Origin: Phytophthora quininea
Lineage: Eukaryota; Oomycota; Peronosporomycetes; Peronosporales; Peronosporaceae
Reading direction: 5' to 3'
Assembly: GCA_011947345.1 (NCBI GenBank)
Contig: JAAVTG010000044.1
Location: forward strand, 349,295 to 413,294
Length of the DNA: 64,000 nt
A model generated the notes under the pieces. That model saw only the letters and a program-made list of their open reading frames with translations, was not told the origin of the DNA and did not search any database. Position 1 is the stretch's first letter; each line of letters opens with the position of its first letter. The position numbers and the translations under genes are program-made. Of the stretch, positions 11,594 to 21,068 are shown one piece after another.

Positions 11594-12578
11594 TGTAATG
11601 AACTCTTGAGGTCCTCCCGTTCCTGGAGTAGCCGCTAGCTCGTGTGCTGACCCTGCGTTGGATCCGATGGGCCGTCCGTCACTAACTTCAACACCGTTAA
11701 CAACTACTGGCCGACAGAGAACCAACTGGGCTCCCTGCGCCGGTGCGTGCCCTGGCCGACACTGCCACCTATTTATTATCCTTTCTCGACAACAACTTTC
11801 CTGCCTGCTCTCAACCTTGCAGCCCCTGGCACCTCGCGAAGCGAATTCCTGCACGCCTGTCCTTACCACTTGGAACACACTGGCCCCTTACATCGCAGTA
11901 CGGAGACTCGAAGACACACTGGTCTCCTCCCGTTCGTTCGGTCCACGCTAGCACCGTCCTGCACAGCCACCGCTGGCATCAACAACACCAACCGTCCTTC
12001 CTGCCTGCACGTCACCTTGCAGTCCTTGACAGTGTCAATTGCCGCAACGCCGGTCACGGGTCGGTCGACTGTTCCCGCTTCAGCGTCCACCGTCGAGACT
12101 ACCACCGTCGTTCACTGTTGGCTTCCAACTGCTGCTTCCGTCTGACGTCCACCGTTGTCACCACCGTCGACGTCCACCGAGTCCTTACATCCGATGTCCA
12201 CCGTCAACTGCCTGCTTGCTGTCGTCGGTTGCCGCACTTCTGTCGTCACCTTCTGCTGCTTGCCCTTGTCACTGCCGATTCGAGACTACTTGCTCACGTT
12301 GCTGCGCATTCGACACTTGTTCTCGTCGCTGCCGATTGGAGACTTGTTCTCGTCGCCGCCAATTTGAGACTTGTCCTCGTCGCTGCCGATTCGAGACTTG
12401 TCCTCGTCGCTGCCGATTCGAGACTTGTCCTCGTCGCTGCCGATTCGAGACTGCCAGATCTCGTCGCTCAAACCCAACGTGACCTTTACCATCGGTCGCC
12501 CCCCAAGTCGCAACCGCCCAACAATTATTGATTGTCGTTCAGACGCATCTTGGTGTCGCTGCCACCAGGTCTATTACA
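11594..12578. mobile_element. 985-bp LTR-like insertion (solo LTR candidate)
   Basis: The segment is absent from the right arm, which gives an exact empty site. It starts TGTAAT, ends ATTACA (6-bp inverted termini beginning TG and ending CA) and is flanked by a 4-bp duplication CCGC (11590-11593 and 12579-12582) present once at the empty site. This is what a solo LTR leaves behind. It carries no polymerase or integrase sequence, and is pyrimidine-rich on the plus strand with a 27-bp tandem repeat. It differs from the LTRs of both gypsy elements in the window. Confidence 0.75.
12311..12455. repeat. 27-bp tandem repeat, about five copies
   Basis: GAGACTTG recurs at 12339, 12366, 12393 and 12420, with a partial unit at 12447 and a diverged one at 12311, giving an exact 27-bp period built around CTCGTCGCTGCCGATTC. 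It lies inside the LTR-like insertion. The later copies are nearly identical. Confidence 0.85.
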
Positions 12579-12703
12579 CCGCCTTCGCTGGTGGGATGAG
12601 TCTGATCCACAACTGTCGAGTGCTCGACCTTGGTATCCGCCGCCGTGATGGTTCCACAGGTTGCAAGAGCAACAACTGCCAGCAGTAGATATTGCAGACG
12701 CAT

Positions 12704-13330
12704 TCTTCTTCTTGATCAATTGGTGGTGGGAGACTTGAGTGGGCGAAGGAAGATGTGAGAATAAACAATGGTCGACTCGATGCAAGCCACGGCCCACCGA
12801 CGAAGCTGTAGGTGAAGGTAATTATCCGTGGATCGGTTCCACGTGTGTTCACGAGACTGCAACACATGTACGTCGCTTAGAATCTTACATTGGCGATCTC
12901 AATACGTTTATTGCACTATCATCATGAAGCTGAGGTAAAAAGTGAAATCTCGTTGGTTGGAGCCAAAGTGTGGAGTATCCCAGACGACGAAGCCGATGAC
13001 GACGACGACGCTGTCGCCGCCTGCCCGCCACCAGCATCAGCCCCGCGTCAACACGGATCTACGTAATCAGCGCCGCGTCATCGCCAACAGGTGGCGGACG
13101 GTAGAGAATGCAAACAGATCGATTCAACCGATTACAACCGGTTCAAAACCGATTTTAATTCGGTTTAACTCGCCAAATCGAATCAAACGGTTTCGATCCG
13201 AGTAAAACCGGTGTATAACCGGTTTGTGTTTGCTATTATCGATATCCACAGCACCAGAGACCTGTTCAAAGGTGATCAGCGCAGCGGAGCTACGACGTTA
13301 GCTGCTAGCTTCGTGGGCCTTGAAGGCGCA
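12704..13330. other. Intergenic region with AACCGGTT-rich block
   Basis: No gene is supported. The left arm ends near 12800. At about 13113-13230 there is a block of repeated AACCGG/AACCGAT words separated by AT-rich spacers (ACAACCGGTTC, GTATAACCGGTTTG). A related block in the opposite sense lies at about 17095-17240, so the two flank the pseudogene-rich spacer. Confidence 0.5.
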
Positions 13331-13401
13331 CGAGATGGAGCGACTGAGAGCGGTCGTGCGCACGCATCCGGAGCTGATCCAGACCTCACGGTCGACCTGG
13401 G

Positions 13402-14169
13402 TTGAACTCCGCAAACACTGCAGTTACTTCGACCGGTACAACGCCATCAGTGAACATGCCGACACCTCCACAGCAGCAAGTGCAGCAGTGGCTGCAGCGC
13501 ATCCAAGTGCAATTCCAAGCCCAGCAGCGCCAGTTGCTGCACACGCAAAACCAAGAGACGCAGCAATTGCGCCAGCAACACTTGAACCAGCAGCAACAAC
13601 TGACGCAGCAGCAACAGCAGCAAAACATCGCCCCCGATCTACGCCGACAGCAGCTGCAGACGTTGCAACAGCAACATGCGCTTGCGCGCACGCGACTACA
13701 GCACCTCCACAAGAGCAAGCAGCAGCTGCAGCGCAAGCAACAACAATATCTCATGCAGAAGCAGCACCAGTTTCAGCAGCAGCAGCAGCAACAACAGCAA
13801 GGCCAAGTTGCTGCTACCTCGACGGCGACCACGGCAGCTACCACGAACGGCATGACCAGGCTACTGCACCTGCTGCGGCAGCAGCTCAACGCGGAGTGAA
13901 GCCAGAGCAACTCACACACCCAACAAGCCGCTATGCGCGAAATGCAGCGTGCCCAAAACGCGTCGCAGCTACAAGCGCGACCATTAAGTCAACGTCCAAC
14001 GCTGCAAGTCGGGCGCAATTCGGCACCAAAACCATTGGCAATCGTAAGCGCCAGGATTTTCATCGCATCCTTCATATTGCCTGGCTGGCAGAACTCTTAC
14101 CAAAGCCCAAGAGAATCAGATCGGACTACAGGTCACAAAGAAACCTCTATTGACCCTTACGTACCCTAG
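13402..14169 (+). pseudogene. Glutamine-rich protein ORF, interrupted
   Basis: One frame from about 13402 to 13899 encodes long Gln tracts with scattered Leu, Arg and His (PPQQQVQQWLQRIQVQFQ; LQRKQQQYLMQKQHQFQQQ). After TGA at 13897-13899 the same frame continues with similar composition (QQAAMREMQRAQNASQL) to about 14060. A different frame just upstream (13335-13420) reads MERLRAVVRTHPELIQTS and could be the true N-terminus. Q-rich tracts of this type occur in transcription co-activators, but no domain is recognisable. The in-frame stop and the frame change suggest a broken gene. Confidence 0.45.
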
Positions 14170-15490
14170 CAAATGTTGGCCTGCTTGACGCTCCAGGCGC
14201 TGGACAGTCTCAAGGAGACATTCAAAGTTGTGCTGTTGCGCGATTCGGTTGAGCAGGCGCAGAGTCTCTGGCAGTGACTCTTGCACACCTGGCATCAACG
14301 CGTACGTTCCGGAGCACGGGCAGTACTCGCGCATCTTGTGCTCGGCAGGTAAATGGCACTTTTAGCAGTACAAGTCTTGAAGTTGGTAGGCCACAGACTG
14401 CGCCTGAACCATCTCCACGAGCCGCATCTCGAATGCAGTTTTATCATAAAGAGCGAAGCACCGTGGACAGTGCCATGAAGAGGCTGCTTCAGTCTCTTCC
14501 GTCTTTTCCTGTTCTTCTTCGTCCTCATTACCATTTGCACTGCCTTTGAAAAGCTGTGGGTCTCGACATAGATCCACTGACTGGCACAAGTTACAGCAGA
14601 GACAGATGACGTCCTGCACTGTGAACGACAGCGACGGGTTCTTGAGTTGCGAGCCATCGGCAAACTCACTCATACGGAACAGCTTCAGCAGAGTGCGCCG
14701 CATTTTCCCTGCTTGGGTCTCTACGCTTGGCTCAAGGTTAAACACAGAACAGCCAAACTTTACTAGTTCGAGCGCGGGAGATTCCATGGGCAGATGCGAA
14801 CCGGCAAAGACAGGGAAACTGTCTCGGTCCATGTTGTACGTCAAGATTTCCGGCACCAAACGCAGCAGTTTCTCCGAGAAGTAGGACGAGATGAGCTTCT
14901 GCGAGTACAAAGCGAGTGGACTGTGCTGCTTTTCGTCCTCCTCCACTGGTTGGTCGTCTGCGTCTTCTGCAACGTTAGGCTTGGCATCGGTACCTTTGGT
15001 TAACTGTCGACGCTGAAACTCTGCGCGTCCGCGAATGAACTGTCCTACAAGGATTAAGAAGTATTCGTTCACTCCACGTGGTAAGTAGTTGGCGATATTC
15101 CAGTGCGAGACAATTTCCAGCGGCTTATCGCCGCCTTCGTGGTCGCTGTCGCCTCGGTCTTCTTCGGCTGTCATGTTTTTTAAGAATATAACCATAGTTC
15201 TCTGCGTCCATGAAGAAGAGGTTCGAAAAGCACTTTTTCGGTGTAAAGTTCAAGACTTGGAAGAGCTCGTTCGAAAGGACAGTCTGCAAGATAAACTGTA
15301 GATACGTCTGCGCATCTCGCACGGTTTTCTTCTTGGTGCAGACGATGATCTTGCTGAAGTCCGCATACACAATGTGGGAGCCAAGTCGTCGAAACTCTGC
15401 AAGTAATTGCAAGAAGATCTTCTCCATCAAACGCTTCACCATCGCATGTAGTACAGGGTCGAAGCTTAGTGAGTTAGGAGTACGCAGATT
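14116..15490 (-). pseudogene. POL2: C-terminal fragment of DNA polymerase epsilon catalytic subunit
   Basis: Starting at about 15490 (SFDPVLHAMVKRLMEKIFLQL, then GSHIVYADFSKIIVCTKKK) the sequence matches the inactive C-terminal half of Pol epsilon subunit A, and downstream it matches the family's two zinc modules (VICLCCNLCQSVDLCRD; WHCPRCFALYD; QDLYC ... CHLP ... YCPCSG). Everything N-terminal, including the exonuclease and polymerase active sites, is missing. One base is lost in a run of T at 15177-15182, and TAA at 14362-14364 stands in frame between the two Cys pairs of the second zinc module. The piece is fused to a sugar-transporter fragment. A truncated, dead copy; the functional gene must lie elsewhere. 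Confidence 0.85.
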
Positions 15491-16282
15491 GGTGTCGTGG
15501 TCATCGGTGCGCTTTACCTCCGCTTCGACGTTGCTGAACTCAGCAGACACGTCCATCGTCCCGCGAGTCTTTGCGAGTGAATTCCAAGTATCCTCCTTCC
15601 GTCCTTTGCTCATGAGGTAGCGCGGGGTCTCCGGCAGCGCAAGAAAGCCGAGGAATTACACGAGAGCGGGGACAGCAGCGAAGCCGAGCATGTATCGCCA
15701 CCCGGCGTCCAAGTTGGCGAGGAACGCATCAAGCACACAGGCGAAAAACTGGCCGCCGGTGACGCACGGGTTGCTCAGAGACAGGAGTTGGCCGCGGATA
15801 CTTGGCGGCGAGACCTCAGCAATATAGAGCGGGACGGTCATGGAGGCGAAGCCGATGGCGATTCCGACGACAAGTCGACCGACGAGCAGCTTCGTGAAGG
15901 AGCCGGCCAGGGCCATGAGGGCCGAGCCAAACACGAATATCCCCGAGGACAAGAGAATCACGCGACGGCGGCCGAACATGTCGTTGTCGCAGCTACTGAG
16001 CGCTGCACCGACGATTGCGCCGCCGACAGCAGCAGACACGACGCTCTCGCTCTGGAGGTCGCTGAGATCGAACACGTCGGGGCTCTTGAGCAGCACCAGA
16101 GCTCCGGAGATGACGCCTGTGTCGTAGCCGAAGAGGAAGCTGCCGATCGTGGAGCACAGAGTGAGCAGGTACATATAGAGAGGATTGCCGTCCTTGGGGA
16201 CGAGGGAATCCGACCTCGGCAGCAGAGGGGTGCCCTCTTTGGCATGATCACGAGGGGCTTGGATAGTGGTCACTCGCGGCAT
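15491..16282 (-). pseudogene. N-terminal half of an MFS sugar/inositol transporter
   Basis: ATG 16282 (MPRVTTIQAPRDHAKEG) follows a non-ATG in-frame extension. The sequence has the major-facilitator sugar porter signature: GSFLFGYDTGVISGALV in the first helix, FGRRRVILLSS in loop 2-3, GRLVVGIAIGFASMTVPLY and AEVSPPSIRGQL. About six helices are present. An in-frame TAA at 15656-15658 interrupts it, after which LALPETPRYLMSKGR (the conserved post-helix-6 motif) continues in the same frame to about 15490. There the transporter ends abruptly and the Pol epsilon fragment starts in the same frame. Half of the 12-helix protein is missing. Confidence 0.85.
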
Positions 16283-17499
16283 CGTTGAAGTTGCCGTCAC
16301 TCGAATGGCACTCAACGTCTCCGATCACTCGAACGGCAACCAACGATCACTACCACTTGCGTCGACGCCGGCGATTTTGTAAATGAAACGGACCACTGAG
16401 CTTGCCATCGTGTGGCGAGATGGGAACAGCGGCATCACAGCATCGCAGTGGTGGGGTTGTCAAGAACTCGAGATGGCTTCCTTTCGAGCTGGCAAATCTC
16501 GGTGACTTGCATTGCAAGTGCAGGTGGACAGTCAAAGCCGCAATGCTCGAAGTGATCCGGGTGATTCCCAAGCACCAGTATCTACCAACGCGGGCTTCGT
16601 CCCCATTGGAGCAGCAAGCTCTTAGTCTTCCGTGGACTTCCAACAGCGTCGTCAAGAAGCAAATCGCGACTTAGGGTCCGTGTTTGTCGTCTTCTGCCGT
16701 CAAGGTGAAAGCCAGCCTTCGGGGTTGCCTGGCACCACGTCCATGAGAGGACCCCACCAGCGCCAGTATCTTGTTCCCCACCGAGGGAGGACTTGTCCAT
16801 GACGATGATGTTCTTGGAAGACGGAGCCAGCTCGTCCAACATGAGGTACGCCGCGCACCGTGCGCGGCGTTGCTGGAAGTCCTGCAGTGCAGAGTTTTCG
16901 TCGCGACTCGCGATACTGGGTGATCTCCTCGACAACAAATATATTTGCATTGCTTGATTATATAAAATCTTGCAAAATCTACCTGATTGGTGCAAATCAA
17001 AATATTTTCAACCAATCATGAGCTTTTCATACCCTGTATTTAGCAATGAACTTCTAAAACGCATGACTAATGGCATGCATAATGACAGTAAACCCCCATA
17101 ATTGAATCCGAGTCGAGTCGAATTGATTCGATTTTAAGTCGGTTTAAACCGATTATCACGTCATAAAAACCGGTTGTAACTAGATGTGCGAAAAGGACAA
17201 ACCGAAAATCTGGATGGAACCGGTTAAATTCTCTAGTTCTCTGAATTAACTTGGATTCCACGGCATAGTTGAAGTTAATGTGGCTACGAGGACTTTGTCG
17301 GTGGCTCTGACTGCAGCAATTGAGAAGAATAGATACAAGGCGTTCACTATTATAGTTTCTGTCGGATGCTCGCAAGCAGGTCAGAAATTATCACATTGAT
17401 TTGCGGATTAGGATGTGAAGGCCGGATCTACCACCTCAAGGCCCTCCGAGGTAACCTCCTCGATGGCGTTGTAGGCATCGAGGAAACAGGCTACTAAGT
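16283..17499. other. Intergenic region with hairpin and second AACCGG block
   Basis: No gene can be supported. A 9-10 bp perfect inverted repeat with a 3-base loop (CGCCGCGCA / TGCGCGGCG) lies at 16849-16869. At about 17095-17240 is an AACCGGTT-rich block related to the one at 13113-13230. Just before the retroelement, the minus strand at 17499-17416 reads a plausible protein C-terminus (FLDAYNAIEEVTSEGLEVV) that the element may have cut off. Confidence 0.4.
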
Positions 17500-17733
17500 T
17501 GTAGTGATACTCCAGCAAGTACCAGCAGACATACCCAAGCAAGCAACAACAAGCAACGGACCGTGAGATCGTACAGATTTCACGAAGGCACACTGCATAT
17601 CCCAAGAAGCGCAGCTAGGCGAAACTAACAGAAACCAACGCTTAAGCAGCAAAGGCTGCGCTCAATACAGATTTCGATTTACCAGCAAGCGCCCAAGTCG
17701 ACTTCTCAAGCTGCAAGGTCTAAAGCCACTACA
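17500..17733 (+). repeat. 5' LTR of first gypsy element
   Basis: 234 bp, TGTAGTG...CACTACA. It should carry the element's promoter. Similar to the 3' LTR except for one 10-bp block (AACCAACAGA present once here and twice there) and a few substitutions such as ATACCCAAGC versus ATATCCAAGC. Confidence 0.92.
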
Positions 17734-17777
17734 AAGTTAACTTTAGCTGTGCACAAGATCTAGCCTAGCATTGGGCT

Positions 17778-18725
17778 ATGGCCAAGCCCAAGTCAAAACG
17801 CAGTCGTGCGAACACCGCCGGAGAAGATGGTGACACGACAGTGAAGAGTACGACTAAGCTCTGGACTGCGATTGAACCGCCGGAGATAGTCTGCTTTTCG
17901 CACGAAGCTCTTGTCAAATGGAAGCGAGAGCGAGAGATGTATGAGGATGCAGTCCGAGCTCGATGCCAAGAATCGGGCGAGACGATAGCGACGGCTGTGC
18001 GTCCTGTCATCAACAGCATCAACAAGAGACTCTTGAAGACCTTCTGCGATTACGAGTTGAAGGTCCCGGTCAGCGAAATGACCGAGCAGAAGTTGGTAGC
18101 AGCCATCAAGGCCATCATCTCCAGCATGGTGAATGATCAGCTTCCCAACATCCATGCAATCATGAAGCAGCACTTGAGGATGGATCTACGGCAAAGAGAT
18201 GTCAAGGCACGCGTTCTGAACTACTTTGATCGCTTTGAAGAACTGATTGAAGAGAACGGTCTATGCGATACTTTAGAAGGCAACGACAAGCTGAAGTGCA
18301 AGTTACTGACGGACAATCTCCATCCACCTCTGCTGAAGGAACAAGTCCTGCTGCATCAGGAACTTGATCCCTCGATCAAAAGCAATGTACCCCGCCTATT
18401 TGATGTCATCAAGACAGAAGCTCTGAAGAATCAGCAATCTTTCGACACGTACAGCGCAGGCAGGGACAGAACCTCATCAAAACCAAGCCAAAAGCCAGCA
18501 CCAAATGATGAGAAGCACGAATCAACAGCAAATGCACGTTCAGGAAATGAACACAAACCCGAACGAACAGTGAGGAAGACGCGAGATCCGGCTCCAACTC
18601 AAGGATGTCTGCATTGTAAAGGCCCACACTGGGTTAGCGACTGTCCTTCAGCTACTGAAGAGCAGAAGAGAACTGCTATGCAAGCATTCATGGAACGGAG
18701 AAAGCCCAGCGAACCTTCAAAATGA
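17778..18725 (+). CDS. gag: Gag protein of first gypsy element
   Basis: Open for 315 residues from ATG 17778, 44 bp after the 5' LTR. A basic N-terminus is followed by an alpha-helical capsid-like region and a zinc knuckle near residue 285 (CLHCKGPHWVSDC). The spacing is C-x2-C-x3-H-x4-C, one residue shorter between the second Cys and His than the usual retroviral knuckle; the second element in this window has the same spacing. Gag forms the particle that packages the element RNA. The end overlaps the start of the pol frame by four bases (ATGA at 18722-18725). Confidence 0.88.
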   Translation: MAKPKSKRSRANTAGEDGDTTVKSTTKLWTAIEPPEIVCFSHEALVKWKREREMYEDAVRARCQESGETIATAVRPVINSINKRLLKTFCDYELKVPVSEMTEQKLVAAIKAIISSMVNDQLPNIHAIMKQHLRMDLRQRDVKARVLNYFDRFEELIEENGLCDTLEGNDKLKCKLLTDNLHPPLLKEQVLLHQELDPSIKSNVPRLFDVIKTEALKNQQSFDTYSAGRDRTSSKPSQKPAPNDEKHESTANARSGNEHKPERTVRKTRDPAPTQGCLHCKGPHWVSDCPSATEEQKRTAMQAFMERRKPSEPSK

Positions 18726-21068
18726 AGCGTTTCCTTCACGTAGATGAAGAACTCCCGTTCAAGCACGTCGCCTTTAATGGCGTAGCCATGATGCCATATC
18801 ATCTCGACAACGGGAGCAAGCATAATGTGATTCCAAGAACTGTGGTCAACGAAGTCTGCCAAGCATGCCCGGATGTGATCCCACAAAAACTCGCAAGGCC
18901 AACCGATGGCAAAGCGGTTGGTGGAGCCATAATCAGATGCGAAGAATCAATTCTACTCAACCTGGAGCTGCTAACACCAGCAGGAAAGGTTAGAATGCGC
19001 AACGTGTCATGCATTATCACAGAGATGGATGAAGATGAATTCTTACTTGGATCACTGACGCTAAAGGCATTGGGTATTGACGTCGACAAACAATTCGACT
19101 CTCTTGCCAACAGGGAAGTTGTTGACTTCGACCTATTTGAATCAGCTACCCCCATGAAGTTTGACCTACCTGACAAAAGCGTGATACTTGAGAAGCTACA
19201 GCACCTGGTCGATGAAGCTGTCGCAAATGGGTTTCCCCATGACAGGAAGCAAGAACTACTAGATGTCATCACCAGATACGATATCTGGCGAGTCTCAATA
19301 GGCAGCGACCCACCGTCAAAGATCGAGCCCTTTGTCATCCGGCTCAAGGAGGGGACCGAGCCTGTTCGCTGTAAACCACGAACTTACGCCCCACATGAAC
19401 GTGAGTGGATGAAGCAGTTCAACGACAACTTAGTATCCTATGGATGGGTCTATCGCAATGAATCCAGCAGATGGGCTAGCCCAGCCCGACCGGTACGCAA
19501 GCCGGGAAAAGCACATGAGCTTCGTCAAACGGTCGATTTTCGCCGCGTCAATGAAAAATTTAACCGCTTGCAGGCTCAATGCCAAGCCTGAGCACACGCC
19601 TTCAGCATGCAAAGAAGAAGCCTCACAAACAGACAGTGGACTCCATAAAGAGCTTCTGGCAAATGGCTCTGGCGCAAGTGAGTCAAGAGTCTCAGTCGTA
19701 CATGACGGAGGATGGCATTTTACTCCCACACGACTTCAACAGGGATCAGTTGATTCCTCTATCCACTTCCAGCAATCAGTGGAGAAAATATTGCGTGAAG
19801 CTGAACTACTCTATAACAGTGTTCTCGCGTGGATAGATGACTTGTTGATTTACGCCGGCACAATTGATGAATTTCTCGTGACCTTGGACAAAGTTTATCG
19901 TACTCTTGCCAAGCACGGTCTCTTTCTTGGACTAAACAAAATCAGCTTGTACACTCTGAACGCCAAGTGGTGTGGACGCATCATAACACCTGATGGCATC
20001 ACTTACGATCCCAGCAAGATCAAAACGTTGACTGACATGAAGGAGCCGACTACGATAGCTGAACTGCAGCAATTCCTTTGTGCAGCTGGCTGGATGCGCA
20101 ATTCTCTGGTTGACTTTGCCAGAATTGCAGCACCACTACAAAATCGACTACAAACAGCACTCTCGGGTACGCGTCGCACGAAACGCGGGGCAGCAAGGCT
20201 GCCAGTCACTCTCACAGATGCAGAACAAGATAGTTTCTCGGCTGTGAAGCAGCTACTGGCAGATACAGCTATACTAGTAACACCCGGTGAAGAAGATGAA
20301 CTGTGTCTGTTCACTGACGCTAGCGACAGTGGTTGGAGCATCATATTAACCGTGGTTGCAAACTGGAACGCCACAATAGACATCACGGAGCAGGACCACC
20401 GCTTGGTACATTGCATGAGCGGCACTTTCAAGGACGCAGCCCTGCACTGGAGCGTGTCGGAAAAGGAAGCTTACCCAATAATCAAGGCAACCACAGATCT
20501 AGACTACCTCTTGATCAGGTCGAAAGGGTTTCGGCTCTATTCAGACCACCGCAACCTCGTATTCATCTTTGCACCTGGTGAGGAGATCAAGAAACACGTT
20601 AGAGGGAAATTACAGCGATGGAGCCTGAAATTGAACGAGTTGCGGTGCACAATCGAGCACATTACCGGAGAAGCAAACGTCTGGGCTGACATGGCATCAC
20701 GCTGGGCTTGCATGAAACCCACAGCTGATGCCAGCCCGATGAAGCGCGTGCAGCAACACGACACCAGTCCGACATCGCTCCGTCCTCTTCAACCTGACAC
20801 TGAATGGCCTTCAGTTGAGGACATTCTCACTGCACAAGCAAATGCAACGCACAAGCCACCCACAAGCTTGAGCAAATCCGCTGCAGGTGAATGGCGCGAC
20901 AACGCCAACCGACTGTGGATCCCTTCCGATGCCACTGCACTGATAACACGCATCATGGGGATAGCCCGCTGCGGCATCATGGGCCACCGTGGCGTTAACG
21001 TAATGATTAATCACCTGAAGGAACATTTCCACATCGAAAAACTTAACCAGCAAGCGAGACTATTCTGA
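18722..21068 (+). pseudogene. pol: Pol of first gypsy element: protease, RT, RNase H and integrase start
   Basis: The protease-like region (to about 19150) has DNGS near 18810 where an active retropepsin has DTG or DSG, so the protease is probably inactive. The RT fingers begin near 19330 (PRTYAPHEREWMKQF, SSRWASPARPVRKPG, RQTVDFRRVN). The frame then breaks twice between about 19570 and 19710. It resumes with the RT catalytic box as VLAWIDDLLIYAG near 19827, RNase H (CLFTDASDSGWSI, KEAYPIIKA, LYSDHRN) and the His pair of the integrase zinc domain (MGHRGVNVMINHLKEHFH). TGA at 21066-21068 cuts that domain between its His and Cys pairs. Confidence 0.88.

Larger units (their letters stand above)
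11292..12703 (-). pseudogene. RxLR effector split by an LTR-like insertion (left arm copy)
   Basis: Signal peptide from ATG 12703 (MRLQYLLLAVVALATCG). The coding sequence is cut after about 40 codons by the insertion at 11594-12578. On the far side the same frame resumes at a KRFLR motif (about 11571-11585), passes a run of six Asp codons and an LEER motif, and continues to a tyrosine- and tryptophan-rich C-terminus (YKFWEKYRDWFYKKHQ) ending at 11292. Apart from the insertion this copy has no frame break, in contrast to its twin at 23187-23607. RxLR-dEER proteins are secreted into host tissue and enter plant cells; this copy can no longer encode one unless the insertion is spliced, for which I see no evidence. 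Confidence 0.8.
9936..12800. repeat. Left arm of large inverted duplication
   Basis: Reads almost base for base as the reverse complement of 23088-24977. The outer limit lies in the ankyrin gene, where the two copies stop matching after GAAGCTCTCGAGA; the inner limit lies about 100 bp beyond the effector start. Excluding the 985-bp insertion at 11594-12578, this arm is about 1.88 kb, the same as the right arm. It contains the start of ankyrin copy 4, ankyrin fragment 10205-10880, about 400 bp of non-coding DNA and an RxLR effector gene. Differences between the arms are few: single-base indels, scattered substitutions and a 16-bp indel near 10190. Confidence 0.85.

Noticed and set aside
12286..12513. 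Repeat protein with GSDEDKSRI units on the minus strand of the tandem repeat
   Set aside because: The 27-bp period is divisible by three, so any frame gives a repeat peptide; it lies in an LTR-like insertion with no gene signals.
13113..13230. AACCGGTT block as a MITE with target duplication
   Set aside because: I could not define termini or a duplicated target on either block, so it is listed only as a repeat-rich region.
13386..13754. Minus-strand frame rich in Cys and Arg opposite the glutamine-rich ORF
   Set aside because: It is the complement of CAG/CAA/GCA runs; the Cys richness is a direct result of TGC/TGT codons and has no finger spacing.
16582..17015. Minus-strand frames with a LDELAPSSKNIIVMDKS stretch as a transposase
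   Set aside because: No catalytic triad or known transposase motif, and the frames are broken; support is too weak.
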